Notes under the pieces: generated by a model
Told to the model about the DNA's origin: nothing
The model's input: only the letters and a program-made list of their open reading frames with translations
Databases searched by the model: none
Made by a program: the position numbers and the translations under genes
Part shown: in pieces, positions 26,832 through 34,661 of the stretch
How positions within the stretch are numbered: position 1 is the first letter of the stretch
How the letters are laid out: each line of letters begins with the position of its first letter
NCBI GenBank assembly: GCA_019637555.1
Contig: JAHBVK010000046.1
Span: 1 to 49,941, forward strand
Direction: 5' to 3'
DNA length: 49,941 bases
Source: Anaerolineae bacterium
GTDB taxonomy: Bacteria > Chloroflexota > Anaerolineae > Aggregatilineales > UBA2796

Positions 26832-27700
26832 TGGACTCCGAAAATGCACTTTCAATCGCGGAAGCGCAGCGCAATTTTAATAAGGCGCGAATGGGTGCGT
26901 TCTGGCAGGAAGTGTGGGCGTTTTTGCGACGCAAGAACATCGATCTGCTGCGCTTCGAGGAAGTTAAGCAGCGCTTGCGCTTGCGAGACGAGCGTTACCT
27001 CGGCTTGCAGGACGTACCCGTAAACAAGATTGTGGGATCGGTGGGGCGCTACAAGGACTTCACGCGCTCCTTCCTGCCACGCACGAATTCGGTGCGTTCG
27101 CGCTGGCAGCGGCTGGATGCGATGGCACGCGGTGCTGAGGGATTCCCGCCCATTGAGGCATACAAAGTGGGCGATGTCTACTTTGTGGTGGATGGTAATC
27201 ACCGCGTCTCGGTGGCTCGGCAGCTCGGCATGGAAACTATCGAGGCGTATGTTACCGAGTTCCCGACACCGATCCGCTTGGACGAGAACACGACAGTGGA
27301 CGATCTAGCGGTGAAAGAGGGCTACGCTGAATTCTTGCGGCAGACGCGGCTGGATGTGCTGCGTCCGGGCAGCGAGGTGATCCTCACTCAGCCGGATCGT
27401 TACCGCTTGCTGCTGGAACATATCAGTGTGCATCGCTACTTCATGGGTATCGACCAAAATCGTCCGATCACGTGGGACGAGGCGGTGGCGAGCTGGTACG
27501 ACAACGTGTATATGCCGTTGGTCGAGTTGATCCGCAAGTACGATATGCTGGAATTCTTCCCCGGACGCACAGAAGCCGATCTCTATGCGTGGTTGGTCAA
27601 ACATCAGGAGGCGATGCGCTTGCAGCACGGCGGTGAGTCGGTGACGGCGGACGAAACCGTCGATGACTTCCTCGAAAAATTGGAACCAACGTTGAAGTGA
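26831..27700 (+). CDS. ParB/sulfiredoxin-like domain protein (DUF4032-like C terminus)
   Basis: 289 residues. The central part FPPIEAYKVGDVYFVVDGNHRVSVARQLG has the ParB/Srx-type box (DGNHR, where the Arg and neighbouring residues bind nucleotide in family members). The N-terminal helical part is rich in Arg/Lys (FLRRKNIDLLRFEEVKQRLRLRDERYLG). The C-terminal region, ending LVELIRKYDMLEFFPGRTEADLYAWLVKHQE, is reminiscent of DUF4032. No helix-turn-helix domain of chromosomal ParB is seen and no parA is nearby, so chromosome partitioning is unlikely. The one-base overlap with the phosphoesterase gene suggests a joint function. Confidence 0.75.
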   Translation: MDSENALSIAEAQRNFNKARMGAFWQEVWAFLRRKNIDLLRFEEVKQRLRLRDERYLGLQDVPVNKIVGSVGRYKDFTRSFLPRTNSVRSRWQRLDAMARGAEGFPPIEAYKVGDVYFVVDGNHRVSVARQLGMETIEAYVTEFPTPIRLDENTTVDDLAVKEGYAEFLRQTRLDVLRPGSEVILTQPDRYRLLLEHISVHRYFMGIDQNRPITWDEAVASWYDNVYMPLVELIRKYDMLEFFPGRTEADLYAWLVKHQEAMRLQHGGESVTADETVDDFLEKLEPTLK

Positions 27701-27718
27701 AACTAGCGGGGGATTTAC

Positions 27719-27766
27719 CTCACCCCGCCGCTTCGCGTCACCCCTCTCCGGCAATTGAGAGGGGAC
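27719..27766 (+). repeat. palindromic repeat, family B-like copy
   Basis: CCTCACCCC at the left, then CCCCTCTC / GAGAGGGG (27741-27764, 8-nt loop). It begins 18 bp after the stop of the ParB-like gene, again immediately 3' of a coding sequence. Confidence 0.7.
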
Positions 27767-27845
27767 TCGCTAATCAACGGTCATTCTCTTTCTACCAGTG
27801 GGCGTTGCTTCATTTCACCTGTCGTTCTATTAGTCCAGCTTACTT

Positions 27846-27886
27846 AAAACAAACAGGGAGTGGTAAGTGCCACTCCCTGCTGCTTT
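27846..27886 (-). terminator. bidirectional intrinsic terminator between convergent genes
   Basis: Stem CAGGGAGTGG / CCACTCCCTG (27854-27863 and 27870-27879). On the minus strand it is followed by TTTGTTTT, on the plus strand by CTGCTTTT. It ends the response-regulator operon and can also serve the ParB-like gene. Confidence 0.75.
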
Positions 27887-27905
27887 TAGTTGCGCGCGGT
27901 TGCTG

Positions 27906-28280
27906 TTAGTTCGGGAAGACGCGCTCGATCTCGCGCACGAAGGCAGTCGAGTCGAGGGGCTTGGGGAAGTATGCTTCAAAGCCTGCTTGCACCGCTTTTA
28001 CCGCCAATTCCGATGAATGGAAGGCTGTCATCGCCACACAGGGTAAGCCAGCAGTGTTCGCCTCGCCGTGAATGGTGTTGAGCAGTGTCCAGCCATCCAT
28101 GCCGGGCAGCGCCAGATCGATGATCGCGCCGGTGAGTGCCGTGCCCTGATGCAGCACGCTTAGCGCTTCCTCCGCACTGCGCACGGAGACGTGGGGGATG
28201 CGGTGATGATTGAGAATGCGGCTGACCACTTCCTGACCGTCGGGGTCATCTTCGACTACGAGAATTCTACGTTCGCTCAT
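27906..28280 (-). CDS. stand-alone receiver-domain response regulator
   Basis: 124 residues, a single CheY-like receiver: acidic pair EDD near residues 10-12, phosphoacceptor D55 in GAIIDLALPGMDG, Thr in MTAF, and K in PKPLD. No output domain. It is the last gene of the kinase operon, 62 bp after the second regulator, and probably receives phosphate from the 28836 kinase. Confidence 0.92.
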   Translation of the reverse strand: MSERRILVVEDDPDGQEVVSRILNHHRIPHVSVRSAEEALSVLHQGTALTGAIIDLALPGMDGWTLLNTIHGEANTAGLPCVAMTAFHSSELAVKAVQAGFEAYFPKPLDSTAFVREIERVFPN

Positions 28281-28342
28281 GATTGCTGCCTCACTTCCGG
28301 GTTGAATGATTCATGATTGCTGCTGATAGCGACGATCACCAT

Positions 28343-28780
28343 TTAGGCGATTTGTAGGTTGAGTTCCGGTATTTCCGTGATGATGTTGAGTAGATCGCGG
28401 ATGAACGTGGCGGGCGTCAGCGGCTTGGTCAGGTAATTGTGGAAGCCCGCCGAGATCGCGCGCTCCCGATCACCTGCCATCGCGTGTGCCGTCAACGCGA
28501 TGATGGGAATATCCATCGTGCGGCGCTCTCGCTTCAGTTCGTGAAGCAGCGCCCAACCATCCATTTCTGGCATGGAGAGATCGGAGATGATGAACTTGGG
28601 CTTCGTCTCTTTGATTAGTTCCAGAGCCTGCTGCCCGTTGGTGGCGCTGAGTACATTAGCGCCGTAAAACTTGAGGATGCGTTCTGCGACTTCCAGATTG
28701 TCTGGCTCGTCTTCAGCGATCAACACATCCCATCCTTTGAGCAAATCGCGGGGGATCGTGTTTGGTTTGGCTGGATTCAT
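28343..28780 (-). CDS. stand-alone receiver-domain response regulator
   Basis: 145 residues from ATG (MNPAKPN...); a TTG at 28801 and a GTG between are in frame, without a clear ribosome site. One receiver domain: AEDEPDN, phosphoacceptor D67 in KFIISDLSMPEMDGW, ALTAHAM, and YLTKPL. No output domain. It lies between the kinase gene and another receiver, and the two receivers share phrasing around D-L-x-x-P-x-M-D-G-W, suggesting local duplication. Confidence 0.9.
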   Translation of the reverse strand: MNPAKPNTIPRDLLKGWDVLIAEDEPDNLEVAERILKFYGANVLSATNGQQALELIKETKPKFIISDLSMPEMDGWALLHELKRERRTMDIPIIALTAHAMAGDRERAISAGFHNYLTKPLTPATFIRDLLNIITEIPELNLQIA

Positions 28781-28835
28781 TGTTGACAACACTTTCCACA
28801 ATAACTGTTGAGTTGAAGATTCGGTTGCAAACGCA

Positions 28836-30284
28836 TTAGGCGGCGACTACTGCTGAGTCGGTGAGCACCATTGCTGGTTCTGGCTCGTCAGCGTAAGCGG
28901 GATCGACGGGTTTCAAGGGCATGTTAACGATGAAGTTGCTGCCTTTGCCCAGTTCGCTGGTCACACGGATGTTGCCTTCCATCATGCGGCAAAGGTTACG
29001 CACAATCGCCAGACCGAGACCCGTACCACCGTAGGCGCGTCGTGTCGAACCATCGACCTGCCGGAACTCCTCGAAAATGAAGTTGAGCGCATGGGGCGGG
29101 ATGCCGATGCCAGTATCGATCACACTGATCAGATATTGATCTTCACTGCGCTTCAGTTCCAATGTGACGCCGCCACTCTCAGTGAACTTGAGGGCGTTGG
29201 AGAGCAAATTGATGACCACCTGCGTGAGGCGTTCCGTATCACCGTAGATTTGATCGGGCAGGGCGGGATCGATGATGGTATTCAGCGTCAAGCCCTTCTT
29301 TTGCGCCAAGGCGCTCACCTGTGCCATCCACGTTGAAGATAGATCGCGCAGATTCATCGGTGTGCTGACCAGTTCCAAACGCCCGGCTTCGATCTTCGCC
29401 AGATCGAGGATGTCGTTGATCAGGCGCAGCAGACGCTGACCGTTAAGATCGATGCGCTGCACCATGTGCCGTGCTTCGTCATCAATCTCACCACCCATAC
29501 CATCGAGCATGATGCCGCAGAAGCCAGTGATGGCGTTGAGCGGTGTGCGTAATTCGTGCGACATGGTTGCCATAAATTCAGACTTCAGGCGGGTGGTTTC
29601 CCGCGCCAGCGCATTCGCCTTGGCGAGGTCGGCATTTGCCAGCTCGGTACGGCGCAGCGCTAGCAGCGTTTGCGTGCGGCGCTCATCCTCGATGCGCAGG
29701 TGATGCTGCGTCAGCGCATACAAAACAGCAGAAACGAAAAGCAGAGGCAACAAATACGAGGTGATCATTGACGCTTGAATTCTGCCCTGTTCAAGCAAGG
29801 CAAGTTCCGTCGCCCCTGCGGCGAGCAGCGTCAGTCCGACATAGACCAAACCGGATCGGGTTGGGAGCATCAGTACGGCGATCAGGATAGGTAGGAAGAA
29901 GTAAGCGGGCGAATTGGCGTTTTGCGTGGTGCTGGTCACTGGTGTGTATGCCGAACCAAGCCAGATTGCCACGATCAGAGTGAGCAGCACGCCATGCAAG
30001 CCTAGCTGATAGCGCTGTGTGCGGCTTAACAAGTAGCAGGCAGCAACCAGCCCTACACCGCCGAACAATACAGCACTCGGGGTGACCGTTAGCAGTAAGG
30101 CGAAGCCGAGGATAACTACCAGCAATGTAAAGTTAGCGATAAGGCGGGCGTCACGACGTTCACCGAACCCTTTGATCGAAGGATGCGGTTCAGTAAGAAA
30201 ATCCCAGACGCGTCGTAAGCGTCCGACAAACGTTCCAGCAGCCGAATTTGGGAGAGAGTCGGGCCGTTTAGGTAATGTCTGCAT
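28836..30284 (-). CDS. membrane histidine kinase
   Basis: 482 residues. Six or so hydrophobic segments between about 48 and 195 form a membrane sensor region of unknown ligand. Then a helical linker, HisKA with H-box FMATMSHELRTPLN (H243), and HATPase with NLLSNALKF, DTGIGIP and GGTGLGLAIV. The first gene of a three-gene operon with two stand-alone receivers downstream. GGAGGG lies upstream of the ATG at 12-nt spacing. The lack of a DNA-binding output gene suggests a phosphorelay or protein-interaction output. Confidence 0.9.
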   Translation of the reverse strand: MQTLPKRPDSLPNSAAGTFVGRLRRVWDFLTEPHPSIKGFGERRDARLIANFTLLVVILGFALLLTVTPSAVLFGGVGLVAACYLLSRTQRYQLGLHGVLLTLIVAIWLGSAYTPVTSTTQNANSPAYFFLPILIAVLMLPTRSGLVYVGLTLLAAGATELALLEQGRIQASMITSYLLPLLFVSAVLYALTQHHLRIEDERRTQTLLALRRTELANADLAKANALARETTRLKSEFMATMSHELRTPLNAITGFCGIMLDGMGGEIDDEARHMVQRIDLNGQRLLRLINDILDLAKIEAGRLELVSTPMNLRDLSSTWMAQVSALAQKKGLTLNTIIDPALPDQIYGDTERLTQVVINLLSNALKFTESGGVTLELKRSEDQYLISVIDTGIGIPPHALNFIFEEFRQVDGSTRRAYGGTGLGLAIVRNLCRMMEGNIRVTSELGKGSNFIVNMPLKPVDPAYADEPEPAMVLTDSAVVAA

Positions 30285-30481
30285 TGATGTTCGTTAACCC
30301 TCCGGTGGAGCTTAATCGTTGTTACTATATTCTTTTCTTATGGTGTACATTGTTTCAAGCGCATATCGAAAAGCGCTGGCTTGTTAAGAGATTTCATGAA
30401 GAATGTGAATCGGGAATCGGCGCTGCCATGTTACACTTATAGATAACATCGGTGGATTACATACATGCGGTAGTTCCTCTC

Positions 30482-31903
30482 ATGCACACACTTTGGGATT
30501 CCTATCACTCCGTCGCCAGCATTGCCGAAGCGCTCGATCTGCTGGCGCAGCATGGCTCACGGGCGCGCATCGTGGCAGGCGGAACCGACATCATCATCGA
30601 ATTGGAGCGCGGACAGCGTAAGGGCATCGATACACTTATCGACATTTCGCGCGTGGATGGCTTGGCGGCGATCAGCAGCAACGGCGACCAAATACGGCTC
30701 GGCGCGTTGGTCACACATAATCAAGTGGTGGGCAGCGAACTGCTGCAACAGAAAGCACTACCACTGGCACAAGCCTCGTGGGAGGTGGGCGCGCCGCAGA
30801 TTCGCAATCGTGGAACGGTGGCGGGCAATTTGATCACCGCCAGCCCTGCCAATGACACGATCACGCCGCTGTGGGCGCTGAATGCCAGCGTCAGATTATC
30901 CTCCAAGCGCGGAGATCGGGTTGTGCCGCTGCGCCAGTTCTATACGGGTGTGCGGCGTAATGTGATGGCTGCCGACGAATTGCTAACCGAGATCAGCTTC
31001 CCGGCAATGGCGGCAGATCAGTGCGGCATATTTATCAAGCTGGGCTTGCGCCGCGCACAGGCGATCTCGGTGGTTAATATCGCGGCGATCCTGCGCTTTG
31101 ATGGAGAGACGATCACCGAGGCAGCGTTATGCTTCGGCAGTGTCGCCCCGACGATTATCAATGCGGCTGAAGCGGAAGCATATCTGGTCGGTAAGCAGTT
31201 GAACGAGGCGGTGATCGCAGAGGCGGCGACGCTGGCAATGAATGCTGCCAAGCCGATTGACGATATACGCAGCACGGGCGAGTATCGCTCCGCGATGATC
31301 AAGGTGCTGACGACGCGGGCGCTCAAAGCACTGCGCGAGGGTCAGGAACGGGCGGGCTACCCGAGCGATCCGGCGATGCTGTGGGGTGAGGATCATGCCA
31401 CACTTGACCACGCGCTGCTGCATCAGGAGTCTGCGCCGATTGAAACAACGATCAACGGTCGGCGCATGACCATCACAGGTGGTCAGCATAAGACGCTGCT
31501 GCGCCTGCTGCGCGAAGATGCCGGATTACCCGGCACCAAAGAAGGCTGTGCCGAAGGCGAGTGTGGCGCTTGCACGGTCTTTCTGGATGGCGCGGCAGTG
31601 ATGGCGTGCATGGTTCCAGCGCCACGCGCACAGGGAGCGGAGATCGTCACGGTGGAAGGGTTGCAGTCGCCAGAAGGCACGCTGCACCCGATCCAGAAGG
31701 CATTTGTGGAAGCGGGTGCGGTGCAGTGCGGTTACTGTACGCCGGGATTCCTGATGGCGGGCGCGAAGCTGCTGGAAGAACATCCGCAGCCGACCCATGA
31801 GCAGATCGAGCAGAGCATCACGGGCAATTTATGCCGCTGCACTGGATATTACAAAATCGTTCAGGCGTTCCACAACGCGGGGCAAATGCAGCGCGAGGAG
31901 TAA
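30482..31903 (+). CDS. fused FAD-binding and [2Fe-2S] subunit, CO/xanthine dehydrogenase family
   Basis: 473 residues from ATG (GTG at 30452 also in frame). The N-terminal CoxM/KutB-like FAD domain shows RIVAGGTDI and QIRNRGTVAGNLITASPANDT; the C-terminal CoxS-like domain shows the plant-type cluster C-AEGE-C-GAC...MAC and the second cluster QCGYCTPG...NLCRCTGYYKIV. The order is FAD then Fe-S, the reverse of typical XdhA proteins. It should carry electrons from a molybdenum hydroxylase large subunit, but none lies next to it. Downstream is an unrelated small membrane protein. Substrate cannot be assigned. Confidence 0.88.
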   Translation: MHTLWDSYHSVASIAEALDLLAQHGSRARIVAGGTDIIIELERGQRKGIDTLIDISRVDGLAAISSNGDQIRLGALVTHNQVVGSELLQQKALPLAQASWEVGAPQIRNRGTVAGNLITASPANDTITPLWALNASVRLSSKRGDRVVPLRQFYTGVRRNVMAADELLTEISFPAMAADQCGIFIKLGLRRAQAISVVNIAAILRFDGETITEAALCFGSVAPTIINAAEAEAYLVGKQLNEAVIAEAATLAMNAAKPIDDIRSTGEYRSAMIKVLTTRALKALREGQERAGYPSDPAMLWGEDHATLDHALLHQESAPIETTINGRRMTITGGQHKTLLRLLREDAGLPGTKEGCAEGECGACTVFLDGAAVMACMVPAPRAQGAEIVTVEGLQSPEGTLHPIQKAFVEAGAVQCGYCTPGFLMAGAKLLEEHPQPTHEQIEQSITGNLCRCTGYYKIVQAFHNAGQMQREE

Positions 31904-31955
31904 GGATCAGGTATAGAATACGCGCATACCAGTGATTTTGGGGAGAAGTGCGGCA

Positions 31956-32273
31956 ATGGTCAAGCAAGCGGAAAAGCTTAAGAAGGTCAGTCCGCTGCTG
32001 CCAATTTACGGATTGGTAGTGGCGGTGGGGTTGGCGGTAGTAGCGCGGTTGCTCGTTGATCCGGTGCTGAAAGTGCTGCCAGAATTGAACTCGGCGCTGC
32101 TTTCGTCAGGGTATCCTTACGAGACGATGAAGTGGGTAGTTGCTGGCGCGATGTGGATTGTGTTCATCGGCTTGGCGTATTTCCTTGTGGCACTGATCTC
32201 CGGCAAAGATCCAACTAGTCCAAAGTATCTGCCGCCGCTGCCGGAGCGCGATCCCAAGAAGCGACGGGATTAG
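31956..32273 (+). CDS. small membrane protein, unknown function
   Basis: 105 residues from ATG, with GGGGAGAAG about 10 nt upstream (a GTG 24 nt upstream is in frame). Two membrane segments (about 14-35 and 62-85) lie between a Lys-rich N terminus and a Pro/Arg-rich C-terminal tail (PTSPKYLPPLPERDPKKRRD). No family recognised. Starts 52 bp after the Fe-S/FAD gene. Confidence 0.7.
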   Translation: MVKQAEKLKKVSPLLPIYGLVVAVGLAVVARLLVDPVLKVLPELNSALLSSGYPYETMKWVVAGAMWIVFIGLAYFLVALISGKDPTSPKYLPPLPERDPKKRRD

Positions 32274-32320
32274 GGATAGGGCGACGGTGAGTATCGTTGT
32301 ACGTTCGGAGAAGCCAGTGA

Positions 32321-32371
32321 CCCGGCAATTCATTGCCGGGCTGAACGAACGAAGTCCCTGCGGGACTCAAG
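32321..32371 (+). repeat. dispersed repeat, family C copy 1
   Basis: 51 bp with hairpins CCCGGCAAT / ATTGCCGGG and GTCCC / GGGAC, joined by CTGAACGAACGAA. The copy at 47184-47234 matches at 47 of 51 positions. Lies between two convergent genes. Confidence 0.85.
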
Positions 32372-32391
32372 AGCCGGATCAACGGGTTAGG

Positions 32392-33483
32392 TCATTGTGG
32401 TGGTGCTGACAGCAGCACCACCGGCATTTCCAGAAAATCCCCGAAGCGATGTACGGCGGCGTGGAAAGCTGCTGTTTCCTCGGTTGTAAGGGAGCGGAAG
32501 AATTCCGCCTCGATAACCGCTGATTTCTTGTTGAAGCTGCGGCGCCATGTGCCGACTCCCCGTCCAGCGATCACGATCAAACCGTGAAACGGTGAAGCTT
32601 TAGCCTGCTCAAGGTGCGTGGGATCGAAGATGCCGCTGTGATCACGGTAGGAGACAGCGTATTCATCAAATGGCGGCAGCAGCAGTACCTGCGGCGCGTT
32701 ACCGTTGGTTGCCGGAAATTCGGCGGTAGAACGCCAATAGGTTTTGCCGTTGATCTGCTCGGAGACGAGTCGCGGTTTTGCCAGTGCCAGACCAGCTTTC
32801 GCATCCGTGACCGTTAAGCCCGACCACCAGACGAAATCCGCGATCATGGCAGGTCCGTGACTGCTGAAATAGCGTATGACCAGTTCAGTTAGTGCTTGAT
32901 CGCGCGGTAGATCCTGCACGGACGGTACGCGCTCCTCTAGCAGAGTGTAAGTGAACTGCTTGCCCTGTCGCGCTCCGCTGCAAATCAAGCCCTCAAGTTC
33001 GTGATACATCAATAGATAGCTGAAGCGCAGTTCACCTCTTGTGGCGATCCCCGCCTGCTGCAACTGTGCGGCGATCTCGGTGCGCGTTAGCTGCTTGCCA
33101 TCGCGTAAGACGCGAATCAGGATGTCGGCGGTGCGCTTGAACAGATCGGCGTCTAATTCCACCTTGCGATAGTAGAAGTCGTTCAGGGCATGGACGCGCG
33201 GCGCGGTCAGCTTTAGCAACCAGCGAATATCGGCGGGGGCGATGAAGTGCCACGTCGGGCGCATTGCATGGGTACGCAAGATGCTGCCAGTTGCGAATGC
33301 CTGATCGATAGCTGAGTCGGAAACGTCTTGCTTCAACCTCAGCGCTAATGCCCACTTCGCCAGCAGATATTCCTGTGATTGCACCGCCCCCAACCACGCG
33401 ACTACTTCCTGCGGTTTGCTGAACGGTGACGCAACTAAGCGCTGATTGTGCAGACGTTGATCCGCGATAGTGTGCATCGGCAT
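32392..33483 (-). CDS. AlkZ/YcaQ-like winged-helix DNA glycosylase family protein, paralog 2
   Basis: 363 residues of the HTH_42 (PF06224-type) winged-helix family. The catalytic-type QxQ motif stands in AVQSQEYLLAKWALALR, as in AlkZ-like enzymes that remove bulky or crosslinked purine adducts (E. coli YcaQ has QxD). Later motifs are the conserved LRTHAMRPTWHFIAPADIRWLL, FVWWSGLTVTDAK and LLLPPFDEYAVSYRDHSGIFDP segments. The start shares one base with the stop of the paralog upstream (TAATG). Activity is inference from family knowledge. Read together with the neighbour and the divergent WYL regulator. Confidence 0.82.
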   Translation of the reverse strand: MPMHTIADQRLHNQRLVASPFSKPQEVVAWLGAVQSQEYLLAKWALALRLKQDVSDSAIDQAFATGSILRTHAMRPTWHFIAPADIRWLLKLTAPRVHALNDFYYRKVELDADLFKRTADILIRVLRDGKQLTRTEIAAQLQQAGIATRGELRFSYLLMYHELEGLICSGARQGKQFTYTLLEERVPSVQDLPRDQALTELVIRYFSSHGPAMIADFVWWSGLTVTDAKAGLALAKPRLVSEQINGKTYWRSTAEFPATNGNAPQVLLLPPFDEYAVSYRDHSGIFDPTHLEQAKASPFHGLIVIAGRGVGTWRRSFNKKSAVIEAEFFRSLTTEETAAFHAAVHRFGDFLEMPVVLLSAPPQ

Positions 33484-34571
33484 TAGTCCTTCACTACCTG
33501 CATCGTTGTGGGCATGCCCATGAACTCGCCATAACGTTTGACCGCGCTATCTAGCGCTTCGGCTTCATCATCATTCAGGTGGCGCAGCAAGTTCGCCACT
33601 ACGATCAGCGTGCCTTTACTGATGCTGCGCTTCCATTTGCCGACTACCTGACCATCAATCACGAGAATCGGGCTAAAGATGCCGTTGCCAGTCAGCCCCG
33701 CGTGGGCGGGATCGAGCGCCGCACTGCGATCCCGATAGGCGACGAGGTATTCATCGTAGGGCGGCAGCAAGAAGGCACGCGGTGAGGCAGCGTCGGTGCT
33801 GCGCGGCGCTGCTGATAACCAGTAGGGTTGCTCTGCGATTACCTGCTGCTGTAGTTCAGTTTTATTCAATTCGAGGGCAATCTTTGCCTCGCTGATGGTC
33901 AACCCCGTCCACCAACAAAAATCTTGAATAGTTGCTGGACCATGACTGCGAAAGTAGCGCAGTGCCAACTCCGCCCATGCCGCGTCGCCCTGCAGATCCC
34001 GAGAGTGCGGCACGAACTCATCGAGCAGCGCGACTGTCGGTTGCTTGCCCTGATGCGGACCAACACAGATCAACGCCTCCTGCGCCCAATGCCCGATGAT
34101 ATGCGATCCGCGCTCTTTGGTGTTGCTGATGCCGCCTGCTTCCAGCGCTGCGTAGACTTGCTTGCGGGGAAGCAGCTTGCCACCTTGCAGTGTTTTGATT
34201 AGCAGATCGCGGCAGCGCGTTAAGGTGTCGGCATCAAGTCCCAGTTCGCGGTAACGCGCTGCACTGCGGGCAATCACGCGGGGAGTCAGCGTTCGCAGCA
34301 TCCATTTGGCATCGGCAGCGGGGACGAGGTGTACCGTGCCACGCATGGGCCATGTGCGCAGGATCGTGCGGGCGGCAATCGCCTTTTCCACCGCCCTGAC
34401 GCTGCTGTTGCCCAGCCGTAAGCCGACGCCAAGTAAACAGCCTGCGTAATCCTGCGCTTGCACCGCCCCGAACCACTCCACCACTTGCGCCGCATCGCTC
34501 AACGGATCCCCAATCAGAATCTGGTTGCTGAGACGCTGCTGCGTGATCAGTGCTTTTGCGTTGTTATCCAT
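33483..34571 (-). CDS. AlkZ/YcaQ-like winged-helix DNA glycosylase family protein, paralog 1
   Basis: 362 residues, same family as the downstream gene. The QxQ motif is in AVQAQDYAGCLLGVGLRLG; further conserved segments are ILRTWPMRGTVHLVPAADAKWML, FCWWTGLTISEAK and FLLPPYDEYLVAYRDRSAALDP. The two paralogs are collinear but strongly diverged, which suggests different substrate ranges. First gene of the pair, 90 bp from the divergent WYL-regulator gene. No natural-product biosynthesis genes lie nearby, so self-resistance (as known for azinomycin producers) is not indicated. The role is more likely general repair of alkylated or crosslinked DNA. Confidence 0.82.
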   Translation of the reverse strand: MDNNAKALITQQRLSNQILIGDPLSDAAQVVEWFGAVQAQDYAGCLLGVGLRLGNSSVRAVEKAIAARTILRTWPMRGTVHLVPAADAKWMLRTLTPRVIARSAARYRELGLDADTLTRCRDLLIKTLQGGKLLPRKQVYAALEAGGISNTKERGSHIIGHWAQEALICVGPHQGKQPTVALLDEFVPHSRDLQGDAAWAELALRYFRSHGPATIQDFCWWTGLTISEAKIALELNKTELQQQVIAEQPYWLSAAPRSTDAASPRAFLLPPYDEYLVAYRDRSAALDPAHAGLTGNGIFSPILVIDGQVVGKWKRSISKGTLIVVANLLRHLNDDEAEALDSAVKRYGEFMGMPTTMQVVKD

Positions 34572-34621
34572 TACTCACCTTTCGCCCTGTCGCTGCACCT
34601 TATTTTGAATATATAGGAGGT

Positions 34622-34642
34622 TTAGGACAGAATCTGCCCTAA
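34622..34642. promoter_or_regulatory. 21-bp palindrome, candidate operator for the WYL regulator
   Basis: Arms TTAGGnCAGA and TCTGnCCTAA around one central base; only one pair (and the centre) breaks symmetry. It lies in the intergenic region between the divergent genes, 20 bp upstream of the WYL-regulator ATG and about 50 bp from the AlkZ-like start. Fits an operator for a dimeric HTH regulator and could control both directions. Confidence 0.65.
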
Positions 34643-34661
34643 TCAGAAATTAGGAGGGGTG

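Noticed and set aside
26831..27700. Chromosome-partitioning ParB
   Set aside because: No HTH domain, parS site or parA was found; only the ParB/Srx-like box is shared.
13844..27766. A CRISPR array from repeated G/C-rich units
   Set aside because: The repeat copies are kilobases apart and lack regular spacers; no cas genes are seen.
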